From positions 2,046,001 through 2,110,000 of the forward strand of contig NZ_CP073578.1 of the NCBI RefSeq assembly GCF_018199995.1: a DNA stretch of 64,000 nt, written 5' to 3'. A program made the position numbers and the translations under genes. A model generated the notes under the pieces. It was not told the DNA's origin, ran no database searches, and worked only from the letters and a program-made list of their open reading frames with translations. This DNA comes from Photobacterium sp. GJ3 (GTDB lineage Bacteria > Pseudomonadota > Gammaproteobacteria > Enterobacterales > Vibrionaceae). Positions 8,435 through 18,433 of this stretch are shown here, one piece after another (within the stretch, counting starts at the first letter, position 1; each line of letters starts with the position of its first letter).

Positions 8435-9634
8435 ATGAGCATGAATAAAACTTTCGGCAGTACGCTCATTATTGCCGGCACAACCATTGGCGCAGGAATG
8501 CTGGCGCTGCCACTGGCTTCGGCTGGTCTGGGTTTCACCACCGCAACGTTAACCATGTTCGGAATCTGGGCACTGATGGTGTACACCGCTTTACTGATGC
8601 TGGAAGTGCATCAACACGCCGATCAGTCCGCCACGCTGCATACCCTCGCAAAAGAATTGCTCGGGAAAAAAGGCCAGCTTGTGGCCAACTTTGCCATGAT
8701 GTTTCTTTTCTATGCTTTATGTTCTGCGTACATCGCAGGGGGCGGTTCACAGCTTCAGGATAAGCTTGCCAATTGGTTGGGTCTGGATGTATTACCTCAG
8801 GTTGGCACGATTGTGTTCACCCTGCTGATCGCTGCAGTCGTTTCCATTGGCACCCATTCTGTCGATATGGTGAACCGAGTGCTTTTCACTTTGAAAGTGA
8901 TTGCGCTGATTGTCATGCTCAGTCTGCTGCTGCCCCATATCCAGGGCCAGCATTTGGTGGATATGCCCGTCGAAAAAGGTTTGCTGATTTCAGCATTGCC
9001 CGTTGTGTTCACCTCTTTTGGATTTCATGGCAGCATCCCCTCAATCGTGCGTTACGTCGGGATTGATATGAAAGCCTTACGGAAGGTCATGATCATTGGT
9101 GCATCCGTACCGCTTGCAATTTACCTGCTCTGGCAAATCGCCAGTCAGGGTATCCTGAGTCAATCAGAACTGATCGCAAATTCAAGCCTGGGGAATTTCA
9201 TCGCTGCGCTCAGCCAGTTGCTGCACAATCCGATGGTCAGTAATTCTGTCTCTGTTTTTGCGGATTTAGCACTGGCAACCTCATTCTTGGGTGTCAGTCT
9301 GGGACTGTTTGATTTTCTTTCCGATACGCTAAAGCGTAAGAATTCAAGCACTGGCCGGATTCAGACCGCTTTGTTTACCTTTGTCCCGCCGCTTTGCTTT
9401 GCCCTCTTCTACCCGCAAGGCTTTATCATGGCGCTTGGATACGCGGCGATTGCACTGGTGATACTGGCGATCTTCCTGCCAGTGGCCATGGTTCATGTAC
9501 AGCGCCGTCAGCGTAAGGATGGTTATCAGGTGATGGGCGGCCAACCGGCACTGATTCTGGCAGCTTCCGCTGGGATTCTGATTATCACAGCTCAGTTCCT
9601 GCAGATGGCAGGCGTGATCCCGGCTGTCGGCTAA
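8435..9634 (+). CDS. Aromatic amino acid permease (TyrP/Mtr family)
   Basis: About 399 residues, 11 predicted membrane segments, HAAAP family of proton-coupled tyrosine/tryptophan importers. The first helix has the family signature TLIIAGTTIGAGMLALPLA, and SFGFHGSIPSIVRYVG marks the middle. It resembles TyrP most by eye, but TnaB or Mtr roles cannot be excluded. The chosen start (8435) has GGAG 11 bases upstream; a second ATG at 8441 is also possible. It is followed by a strong terminator, so it is monocistronic. Confidence 0.88.
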   Translation: MSMNKTFGSTLIIAGTTIGAGMLALPLASAGLGFTTATLTMFGIWALMVYTALLMLEVHQHADQSATLHTLAKELLGKKGQLVANFAMMFLFYALCSAYIAGGGSQLQDKLANWLGLDVLPQVGTIVFTLLIAAVVSIGTHSVDMVNRVLFTLKVIALIVMLSLLLPHIQGQHLVDMPVEKGLLISALPVVFTSFGFHGSIPSIVRYVGIDMKALRKVMIIGASVPLAIYLLWQIASQGILSQSELIANSSLGNFIAALSQLLHNPMVSNSVSVFADLALATSFLGVSLGLFDFLSDTLKRKNSSTGRIQTALFTFVPPLCFALFYPQGFIMALGYAAIALVILAIFLPVAMVHVQRRQRKDGYQVMGGQPALILAASAGILIITAQFLQMAGVIPAVG

Positions 9635-9648
9635 GCCTTCTTTATCAC

Positions 9649-9693
9649 ACTGCACGTCAGGCCGAGCCTGTTCGGCTGACGTGCAGTTTTTCA
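9649..9693 (+). terminator. Terminator after the permease
   Basis: A long stem (ACTGCACGTCAG... / ...CTGACGTGCAGT, with one bulged G and an inner GCCGA/TCGGC extension) is followed by T5. The rest of the 319 bp gap up to 9953 is AT-rich and shows nothing else I can name. Confidence 0.85.
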
Positions 9694-9953
9694 TCAGAAC
9701 GTCACAAGACGGCTGTTCCCAAAGAGAAATTCAGCGGAAGGTGATTATTTGATGAATCACTTATCTATCAGAACATTAAATAGACAAAATCATCAATATA
9801 CGCATAGTTATGTGTTACCTTTCAAATATTTACACAAAAAAGACAGCCACTTTCTGAATCAAGATCACGCTTTATGTCCTCGTGCGTATATACGTGACTT
9901 ATTTTAGGCTATCGTTGAGACATTCACTCTTTTAAGCCATCCCTTTATCTGGT

Positions 9954-11918
9954 ATGAGCCAATCCTTTACGACCTTTGAATATCTGCAATCCCCTGTGTG
10001 GGTTTTCGATATCGAAAGAAAAGCCATTGTCTGGGCTAATTCTGCTGCTTTGCCACTTTGGGAAGCAGAGAACCTTGACGAGCTGACCGCACGAGATCTC
10101 GGCCGCGATATGTCCGATGCCGTTGAGGCAACTCTGAATGATTACCTTCAGATGTTCAATCGGGGTGAAGCGCTCAAACTCTGGTGGAGTTACAGCCCGA
10201 AGAGCAAAGTGAAAAATGCACTTTGCCACTTCTCCGGGATCCCGCTGGCAGATGGCAGACTGGCCATGCTGGTGCACGTGATTGCGGAAGAAGCCAGCCT
10301 GCGCCGGGAACTGGCGTTTTCAGACGGCTCTAATCTCGCACTCTTATTCTCATCAGAAGGGATGCTCCTGAGTGCAAACCGGGCTTTCATTCATGCCTTC
10401 GGGGAGCAACTCGACAGCCTGGCCACTTTTGTCGGCGATATCAATCTGGCCCACAAATGGCTGGAAGACGCCAGCAAGAACGGCATCGTGAATCGCCGCA
10501 AGTTGTGCTGGACCGGACGTAATTACGACTGGTTCAACATTGATGGCAAATGGCTGGCCGATAAACAGCAACTGCTATTAAGTCTGGTGAACATCAGCCA
10601 GGAGAAAGAGCAGCTCAAACAAGCCAAATATCAGTCTGAACACGATTATCTGACCGGATTGCTCAACCGCCGGGGCATGATTAATGCAATTCACGCCTCA
10701 CAACACACATCGCAGCCTTATACCCTGCTGTTTCTGGATATTGACGGCTTCAAACTCATCAACGACACCTATGGTCATGCTATTGGCGATAAAATGTTAC
10801 GTGCTATCGCCATTCGTTTGAGTGAAATTGTCAAATTCAACGGTTTACTCGCCCGTTTCGGGGGTGATGAATTCATTATTCAGCTGGATCAACGCCAGAT
10901 TGATGACCCGGCACGTTTTGCCCGGGCGCTGATCGCGAACCTCAACAAACCATTCCACCTGAAAGAAGTGGGTGAATTGTCGATCGGTTGCAGTATCGGG
11001 ATGGCCAACTTCCCGACGGATGCAAAGAAAATTGAAACCCTGATCACGCAGGCGGATATGGCGATGCATCGCGCCAAACTGCGGGGACGGAATCGTTGCC
11101 ATCATTTCTCGCCAGAAATGGCAGAAGATCTGTACCGGAAAATGACGCTGCGTCACCACCTCACGCTTGCAATGGATGCCGAAGCTTTCGAGCTTTATTA
11201 TCAGCCGATTGTTGATCTGAAAAACAATCGACTGGGCGGTTTCGAAGCACTGATTCGCTGGTACGATGAAGATCTCGGTCAGGTTGCCCCATCCGAGTTT
11301 ATTCCGCTGGCAGAAGAAACCGGACAAATCGTCCCGCTGGGCAAATGGACACTGAAACAAGCCTGTATGCAGCTGTCGAGCTGGAATAAAACCTACGGCA
11401 AGCGGTTTACCGTGAGTGTCAATTTATCCCGGGCGCAACTGCATGCCAGCCTTGCCGCTTACATCGGCACTTTACTGGAACAATACGACATCTCCCCGTC
11501 TCAGCTCGCGCTGGAGCTGACCGAATCGGCCATGCTGCAGGAATATGATGAAGCGAAACAATGCCTGGTGGATCTGGCAGAATTAGGGATCGAACTGCAC
11601 CTGGATGATTTCGGGACCGGTTATTCTTCCCTGTCTCAGCTCCAGAACCTGCCCATTACCATGGTAAAACTGGATCAAAGCTTTGTTCAGGCGAACACGC
11701 AAAGCAGCCGGGCGATTGTCGAAGCCACTTGCGCCATCTGCGATAAACTAAGTCTCAAACTGGTTGCAGAGGGTGTGGAAACACTCGAGCAGTTGGAGTT
11801 TATTCAAAGCTGCCAATTTGATTACTGCCAGGGTTACTACCTCGGTAAACCCATGCCAGCTCATGAACTGGAACAACGTCAGTTCAACCTGTTCAATGTG
11901 ATTCCCAAAGCCAGCTGA
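9954..11918 (+). CDS. PAS-GGDEF-EAL cyclic-di-GMP turnover protein
   Basis: A 654-residue soluble protein. PAS-like sensory segments occupy about residues 1-215 (SPVWVFDIERKAIVWANSAA). A GGDEF domain follows at about 230-385, with LTGLLNRRG and an intact ARFGGDEF signature. An EAL domain spans about 400-645, with GFEALIRW, the metal-binding LDDFGTGYSSL and VAEGVET. Both catalytic signatures are complete, so it could be bifunctional; many such proteins show only one activity. No membrane segment is seen, so it should sense cytosolic signals. Monocistronic. Confidence 0.92.
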   Translation: MSQSFTTFEYLQSPVWVFDIERKAIVWANSAALPLWEAENLDELTARDLGRDMSDAVEATLNDYLQMFNRGEALKLWWSYSPKSKVKNALCHFSGIPLADGRLAMLVHVIAEEASLRRELAFSDGSNLALLFSSEGMLLSANRAFIHAFGEQLDSLATFVGDINLAHKWLEDASKNGIVNRRKLCWTGRNYDWFNIDGKWLADKQQLLLSLVNISQEKEQLKQAKYQSEHDYLTGLLNRRGMINAIHASQHTSQPYTLLFLDIDGFKLINDTYGHAIGDKMLRAIAIRLSEIVKFNGLLARFGGDEFIIQLDQRQIDDPARFARALIANLNKPFHLKEVGELSIGCSIGMANFPTDAKKIETLITQADMAMHRAKLRGRNRCHHFSPEMAEDLYRKMTLRHHLTLAMDAEAFELYYQPIVDLKNNRLGGFEALIRWYDEDLGQVAPSEFIPLAEETGQIVPLGKWTLKQACMQLSSWNKTYGKRFTVSVNLSRAQLHASLAAYIGTLLEQYDISPSQLALELTESAMLQEYDEAKQCLVDLAELGIELHLDDFGTGYSSLSQLQNLPITMVKLDQSFVQANTQSSRAIVEATCAICDKLSLKLVAEGVETLEQLEFIQSCQFDYCQGYYLGKPMPAHELEQRQFNLFNVIPKAS

Positions 11919-11922
11919 TTCT

Positions 11923-11965
11923 CAGAAAGTTTACCGCCACCCATCTGGCTGCGGTAAACTTTCTG
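11923..11965. terminator. Bidirectional hairpin after the GGDEF-EAL gene
   Basis: A perfect 15 bp stem (CAGAAAGTTTACCGC / GCGGTAAACTTTCTG) with a 13-base loop lies between two convergent genes. It lacks a T-run but its position fits shared termination. Confidence 0.65.
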
Positions 11966-11977
11966 GCTGATAAATGA

Positions 11978-12706
11978 TCAGGTCCACATTGGGCTGAGTC
12001 CCTGCCACAGCGCGGCCATCCCAGCAAAAGTACATAGAATCAGTAACGCGTATCTGAGCCATTCCGTTTTAATGAAACGCTGAACCCGGTATGCGAGCAA
12101 AGTAGTCAGTACGGGAGCAGGTAAAATCAGGAGCGCTTGCTGAAAATGCCAGACACTGAAATGTCCGGTAGAAGATAAGGCAATCAGAGACAAGATACAG
12201 CTAAATACAAAATAAACCGCCAGATTTGCTCTGAGTTTTCCTGCTTCTGCATGCTGCAGAACCAAAGCCATCGGTGGGCCGCCTATACTGGTCGTCGTCC
12301 CCATTAACCCTGACGTGAAACCCGCAAAAAACAAAGCTTTCGGCGTTGGCTTAAACCGTACTTTCATCAGACTGATCAACACAGCCAGCAATACACCTGC
12401 ACCGACTACCAGCGCCAGGTGCTCAGCACTGATGTACAACATAATCCATCCGGCAACCATGGTGCCGGGTACCCGCCCGATGAATGCAGCACTCATCCCT
12501 TGAAACGAAATCATGCGACGATATTGCCACATGTTGATCAGCGCCAGCACCAGACCCACGAACGTGACCACACCCGGCACAAACCGGGGTTCAAAGAAAT
12601 AAATAATGGGCGCGGCGACAATCGCCATACCGAAGCCAACGGTACTTTGCACAAAACATCCCGCCGATAAAGCCAGCGCACAATAAATCAGGGTACTGGT
12701 GTCCAT
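11978..12706 (-). CDS. TauE/SafE-family membrane permease
   Basis: A 242-residue protein of the TauE/SafE (DUF81) family with about eight membrane segments. It shows the duplicated half-domain pattern: GCFVQSTVGFGMAIVAAP at residues 16-33 and the Gly-rich MGTTTSIGGPPMALVL at about 134-149. Family members are thought to export sulfite, sulfoacetate or related organosulfur anions. Its start overlaps the upstream methyltransferase stop by one base (TAATG), so the two are translated together. The substrate is unknown. Confidence 0.85.
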   Translation of the reverse strand: MDTSTLIYCALALSAGCFVQSTVGFGMAIVAAPIIYFFEPRFVPGVVTFVGLVLALINMWQYRRMISFQGMSAAFIGRVPGTMVAGWIMLYISAEHLALVVGAGVLLAVLISLMKVRFKPTPKALFFAGFTSGLMGTTTSIGGPPMALVLQHAEAGKLRANLAVYFVFSCILSLIALSSTGHFSVWHFQQALLILPAPVLTTLLAYRVQRFIKTEWLRYALLILCTFAGMAALWQGLSPMWT

Positions 12707-13908
12707 TATTTCTCCAATTGAGCGTGAATCAGAATATTCCTAGGGGTGATTGGCTTATCACAAAAAGTCCCGACTGAGACCTGATATCCGGCCTGCGCCA
12801 TCAACATGGCCCGATCGTAAACCAGCCAGAGTTCCAGCGGACGCCGGAACACCTGCCGGATCAGCTCCATCCGTTCAACCCGATGAAATCGGTGTTCGCC
12901 TGCCTGCTGCCAGTGGCGGTAGTCAATACCATTCGGCAGCTGAATCCCTTTTTTCTCTGCTGCCCACTGGCAGAACGCTTCAAAGCCTTCCTGCAGCAAG
13001 GCTTTCTGAACATTTGGCACAGGCAGATATTCGTCGGTGTGTTGCAAAGACTGTTGAAGTGCATCAAATCCAAGCCGGAAGCTGACTTCAACAAAACGCT
13101 GTTTTCTGACCCGTTGCCCCGCCGTGACCGTTTCCTGAAGCGGCATACGCAGATCATGTTTCGTCAGGACAAGCTGACTTGCTTTTGCCGGTTCCGATAA
13201 AGGCTCATACTGCGCTGCCCGGATCAGGTGATAGCAACACGGAGAAATACTGACAGCCTTTGCCTGCCGCGCTACCACCTGCTGCAACAGGGTCACATGC
13301 AAATCGCCACAGGCGTGCAGGGCAACCGCATGTTGCGCGGGCTGAACGAGAGCAGCACTCTCCGGTGAGAACGCATCCCCCTGCTGAAAAGTCATCGGTA
13401 AAGACAGACGTTTTGCCATCGCCTGACCTTCAGTGCATAAAGTGTGCTGCCATTCCAGGCTGACCACCGGCTGATGGTCGGCTGCTGCAAGTACCCGCCC
13501 GAGATACCCCTTCCCGGCACACCATTCAAGCCACGGGAGTCCATTGACAGGAATCGCCGCATGAAAAGCCAGAATCTGATGCCATTTCCGGCCCGGAATC
13601 CCCGCATCCAGATTTCTTGGCCACGATTGCTGCGACCTTGTCCGGGCAGGCAACTCAGGTAAAGCAGTCAGCTGGGCCAGGTTCTCTATCTCGGGCAAAT
13701 ATGGGCTCAAAGCCAGAGTCAGTGCTTTCGGATCGGCCAGCAAACGGGCAATCTCCGCTTCCGGCAAGTCATCCAGCCACTCGGCTAACGCAGGCAGAGA
13801 ATCCCGCCAGGGATAATCCGGACAGGCGAACGGCATGAATTGCCAGTAAGGCCGCAGTTTGGTGAGCCAGTGATCCAGTTGGCAGAAAACTTCAGAACAG
13901 GCAGACAT
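12706..13908 (-). CDS. METTL25-like SAM-dependent methyltransferase
   Basis: About 400 residues. SAM motif I is LEWCAGKGYLGRVLA (about residues 130-144), followed by SLEWQHTLC and a VALHACGDLHVTLL block. The HACGDL box and the later SISPCCYH segment are typical of the METTL25/RRNAD1-type methyltransferase_32 group. The target is not established for bacterial members. It forms a TAATG-coupled pair with the TauE-type permease. The start at 13908 (ATG) is preferred over a TTG one codon upstream. No signal peptide or membrane segment is visible. Confidence 0.75.
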   Translation of the reverse strand: MSACSEVFCQLDHWLTKLRPYWQFMPFACPDYPWRDSLPALAEWLDDLPEAEIARLLADPKALTLALSPYLPEIENLAQLTALPELPARTRSQQSWPRNLDAGIPGRKWHQILAFHAAIPVNGLPWLEWCAGKGYLGRVLAAADHQPVVSLEWQHTLCTEGQAMAKRLSLPMTFQQGDAFSPESAALVQPAQHAVALHACGDLHVTLLQQVVARQAKAVSISPCCYHLIRAAQYEPLSEPAKASQLVLTKHDLRMPLQETVTAGQRVRKQRFVEVSFRLGFDALQQSLQHTDEYLPVPNVQKALLQEGFEAFCQWAAEKKGIQLPNGIDYRHWQQAGEHRFHRVERMELIRQVFRRPLELWLVYDRAMLMAQAGYQVSVGTFCDKPITPRNILIHAQLEK

Positions 13909-14037
13909 CAATTCACTCAGAGCACATCAGATGGAAAGCCGGTATTTTATCTTATATTTGCACCAAGCAGCAGCGCATCTGCAAAAGAGAAACTCAAGAA
14001 TTACGTCATGTTGGTGATTTTCAACCACCTGAAACAA

Positions 14038-14063
14038 CAGAAGCTGCCAACAGGCAGCTTCTG
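14038..14063. terminator. Hairpin downstream of cysB
   Basis: An 11 bp stem (CAGAAGCTGCC / GGCAGCTTCTG) with loop AACA lies just past the cysB stop. It has no good T-run in either direction, so termination is possible but not certain. Confidence 0.45.
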
Positions 14064-14100
14064 AAAGAAAAGAGATGTTTCAACGTCAGGCTGGCAACGT

Positions 14101-15400
<1,300 letters not shown>

Positions 15401-16162
15401 ATGAGTATTCCTTTAGTTGTCGGTCTGATCGGCCTGTTGTTAGTTCTGGTAGTCGGTTACAACGTCATCATTCAGTATCGCCAGCAGCTGGAAAGCCAGA
15501 AACAGCAGGAGTTGGCGAAACACATTGCTATTATTGACTCCAGCGAAGACATGATCGGCCATGCGCATCATCTTCCTTATAGTAAGGAATTACTGGTTTG
15601 TCTGAATCAGCGCATTCTTTCTGCCCTGGAAAGCATGTTCGAAATCGATCAGTCAGATCGCTCGATGCCACAACGGATTCAAAATGTTCGCGAGCAGATC
15701 ACTCAACTCCAGCAAAACTATACGCCCAATGAAATGTCAGGTTTCAAAGTGCCGACAACCGACCGTCAGGCGATTGCGATGCTGCAACTTGTCAAACGAC
15801 TCAAGCAAGTCGTCAAAAGTGAACACAGTAAAGGCCGGTTAGGGACGCAGACTTTTGTGGCCGAGAATGCCCGTCTCGAAGGGCTGCAATTACGCATCAA
15901 CATCGAAAATGTCATTAAACGTGCCAATGAAGCCCGTATGAAACGACAAATCGGTACCGCGAAGCAGCTGCTAAGAAAAGGCCTGGATGCACTGTCGACG
16001 AAAAATCACAATTATGCCAATCAGGCGCGCGAAAAATTACAGGCGCTGCTGGATGAAATCGACAGTTCTCAGAATCAAACCCACGCCAAACAGCGGCAGG
16101 AAATGATCGAAAAAGAGCAGGACGAACTGGATGTTCTGTTCCAGCCAAAGAAAAAATGGTAA
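15401..16162 (+). CDS. Membrane-anchored coiled-coil protein of unknown function
   Basis: About 253 residues. One N-terminal membrane helix (IPLVVGLIGLLLVLVVGYNVI, residues 3-23) is followed by a charged, strongly helical cytoplasmic region rich in Gln, Lys and Glu, with heptad-like stretches (residues about 25-50 and 150-245). The tail is basic (PKKKW). I recognise no enzymatic motif. A homologue beside cysB is, to my recollection, common in vibrios. The ATG at 15401 is chosen because the membrane helix begins there; a TTG at 15365 would add 12 residues. Function unknown. Confidence 0.7.
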   Translation: MSIPLVVGLIGLLLVLVVGYNVIIQYRQQLESQKQQELAKHIAIIDSSEDMIGHAHHLPYSKELLVCLNQRILSALESMFEIDQSDRSMPQRIQNVREQITQLQQNYTPNEMSGFKVPTTDRQAIAMLQLVKRLKQVVKSEHSKGRLGTQTFVAENARLEGLQLRINIENVIKRANEARMKRQIGTAKQLLRKGLDALSTKNHNYANQAREKLQALLDEIDSSQNQTHAKQRQEMIEKEQDELDVLFQPKKKW

Positions 16163-16188
16163 TTCAGTTCTGATCCTTCAGCACAAGA

Positions 16189-16216
16189 ACAGGCCGCATC
16201 TGATGCGGCCTGTTTG
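16189..16216 (+). terminator. Terminator-like hairpin
   Basis: A perfect 11 bp stem (ACAGGCCGCAT / ATGCGGCCTGT) with a 3-base loop lies between convergent genes. The T-tract is weak on both strands. Confidence 0.65.
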
Positions 16217-16251
16217 ATTTCCAACCTGATCCCAGTCACGACCACGACTCT

Positions 16252-17481
16252 TTAGCCTTCAGATACCCCGATGCGATGTTCACTCAGCACCTTGGCCAGA
16301 ATGCTTCGGGACAGACACCCACGTAATCTGCCCTCGCTATCCAGCACAGGTAAAGGCCAGTTCGAATTCAATGTGGCTGGCAGGACATCTTCCAATAACT
16401 GATGGGCACGAATGGCAGGCACAGACTCCAGCAAGCCAACAAGACCTGCATTGAAGAGATGATGAGGCTGCGAACAGAGTTTGTCCTGCGTCAGCACACC
16501 AAGATACCCCTGCTGTTCATCCCAGATGTAAAGATACGACTGCTGGTTTGCTTTCAGAGCAAGTGCTGCTTCCTCTGGCGTCACAAGACCCAGCTGGTGA
16601 ATCTCACGGCTCATGGCACTGCCAACCGTCAGCGCCCGGGCGCGATTCACATCTCTGACAAAAGCTTCGACATAATCATCGGCAGGCCGGAGCAAAATAT
16701 CGACCGGCCTGCCCTGCTGAACCAGGACCCCATCACGGAGAATGGCAATCCGATCACCCAGCCGGAGCGCTTCATCCAGATCGTGTGTGATGAAAATAAT
16801 GGTTTTACCAAGCTCAGACTGAAGTGACATCAGTTGCGACTGCATCTCGCTGCGAATAAGTGGATCCAGCGCTGAAAAGGCTTCATCCATCAGTAATATA
16901 TCTGCATCGGTACACAGTGCCCGGGCCAGTCCGACCCGTTGCTGCTGGCCGCCAGACAGGCTGGACGGATAATGATCGCCATACCCGCTCAGTCCTACGG
17001 TATCCAGCCAGTACTGCGCTTTCTTCAGCCACACTGGCCGACTAAGCTTCTGTATCTGCAAACCATAACCAATATTCTGCAAGACCGTCCGGTGCGGGAA
17101 GAGTGCAAAGCGCTGAAAAACCATCGCCATACGCTGACGCCGGAAAGTTTGTAATGCAGCGCGACTCAAGGTGGTCACCTGAACATCGTCAATGTCCACT
17201 TGTCCCGCTGTCGGTTCAATCAATCGGTTAAACAGGCGAATCAGTGTCGACTTCCCGGAACCAGACAGCCCCATAACGACAAAGATCTCACCGGGATACA
17301 CCGACAGGTTGATGTCATTGAGCCCAACCGTGTGACCAGTCTCTGCCAGAATCGTTTCTTTGCTTGTTCCGGCAAGCACTTGTGACATTACCTGCTTGGC
17401 TCTCGGGCCGAAGACCTTATATAAACCCCGCACCTGAATCAGCGGTTTGCGGTCATCGTGACGCATGGAAGGATCAGTCAT
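16252..17481 (-). CDS. Osmoprotectant ABC transporter, ATP-binding subunit (ProV-like)
   Basis: About 409 residues. The ATPase core carries Walker A GLSGSGKST, the Q-loop VFQRFALFPH, signature LSGGQQQRVGLARAL, Walker B ILLMDEAFSALD and the ITHDLDEA switch. C-terminal CBS-type repeats (about residues 290-400) are typical of ProV/OpuAA subunits that sense ionic strength. The start at 17481 (MTDPSMRHDD) overlaps the permease 3' end by 8 bases; the longer frame upstream does not resemble the family. Last gene of a binding protein-permease-ATPase operon for a quaternary amine such as glycine betaine or choline. Confidence 0.88.
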   Translation of the reverse strand: MTDPSMRHDDRKPLIQVRGLYKVFGPRAKQVMSQVLAGTSKETILAETGHTVGLNDINLSVYPGEIFVVMGLSGSGKSTLIRLFNRLIEPTAGQVDIDDVQVTTLSRAALQTFRRQRMAMVFQRFALFPHRTVLQNIGYGLQIQKLSRPVWLKKAQYWLDTVGLSGYGDHYPSSLSGGQQQRVGLARALCTDADILLMDEAFSALDPLIRSEMQSQLMSLQSELGKTIIFITHDLDEALRLGDRIAILRDGVLVQQGRPVDILLRPADDYVEAFVRDVNRARALTVGSAMSREIHQLGLVTPEEAALALKANQQSYLYIWDEQQGYLGVLTQDKLCSQPHHLFNAGLVGLLESVPAIRAHQLLEDVLPATLNSNWPLPVLDSEGRLRGCLSRSILAKVLSEHRIGVSEG

Positions 17482-18376
17482 GCCGGCTCCCGGAAAGATG
17501 CTGCTGCGCCCGACGGGCATAGCTCTGAGAGATACGGTCAAACATGATCGCCAACGCGACAATGGCCAAACCATTCAGCAACCCCAGCGTGAAATACTGA
17601 TTCGTGATGGATTTCAGTACAGGCTGGCCCAGCCCTTTCACACCAATCATCGAAGCAATCACAACCATGGCCAGCGCCATCATAATGGTCTGATTGATGC
17701 CGGCCATTATCGTTGGCATTGCCAGCGGCAGCTGTACCCCGGTCAGGCGCTGCCAGCGACTGGCCCCGTAAGCTTCCGCAGCCTCCAGAACTTCTTTGTC
17801 TACCAGACGGATACCAAGATTGGTCAACCGGATCACCGGTGGAATGGCGTAAATCACCACAGCAATCAGGCCGGGAATTTTGCCGATTCCCAGCAGCATC
17901 ACAACCGGAATCAGATAGACAAATGCTGGCATGGTCTGCATCACATCCAGCAGGGGCGTGACCCAACTCTGCGCCCGGTCCGAGCGTGCCATCCAAATCC
18001 CAACAGGAAGACCAATCAACACCGCCAGCAGTGTCGACGCAATAATAATGCTCATCGTCCGCATGGTGTCTTCCCACATTCCAAACAGACCAATAAACAC
18101 AAAAGCCACAACAACCCCAACCACCAGCTTCCAGGAGCGGCTGGCATAAAATGCCAGTGCAGCCAGCAAGGCAATCATCAGCCACCAGGGCGTCGCCAGC
18201 AGCAATTTTTCAAACCCAATCAGGAAAGACAGCAGAGGATCAAAAAACGATTCAATCCTGTCGCCGTATTCACGGGAAAAAGTCCGGTACGCGCCATCCA
18301 GTGTCTGACGGATGGCCAGAAGTTGTTGCCGATCCAGTTGGGGAAATTCAGTGAGCCAGGAAGTATCAGACATCAT
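17474..18376 (-). CDS. Osmoprotectant ABC transporter, permease subunit (ProW-like)
   Basis: A 300-residue inner-membrane permease with about six to seven helices. The BPD-transport domain carries the conserved EAA loop EAAEAYGASRWQRLTGVQLP (about residues 200-219), which contacts the ATPase. ProW-type features include the long N-terminal region ahead of the first core helix and the DVMQTMPAFVYLIP segment. It lies between the binding protein (57 bp gap) and the ATPase (overlapping), so the three should be co-transcribed. Confidence 0.9.
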   Translation of the reverse strand: MMSDTSWLTEFPQLDRQQLLAIRQTLDGAYRTFSREYGDRIESFFDPLLSFLIGFEKLLLATPWWLMIALLAALAFYASRSWKLVVGVVVAFVFIGLFGMWEDTMRTMSIIIASTLLAVLIGLPVGIWMARSDRAQSWVTPLLDVMQTMPAFVYLIPVVMLLGIGKIPGLIAVVIYAIPPVIRLTNLGIRLVDKEVLEAAEAYGASRWQRLTGVQLPLAMPTIMAGINQTIMMALAMVVIASMIGVKGLGQPVLKSITNQYFTLGLLNGLAIVALAIMFDRISQSYARRAQQHLSGSRHD

Positions 18377-18433
18377 TTCAACAGCCGTCAGTATTCATCA
18401 AATCAGCCCGGTTTCACTACCGGGCAAGAACAT

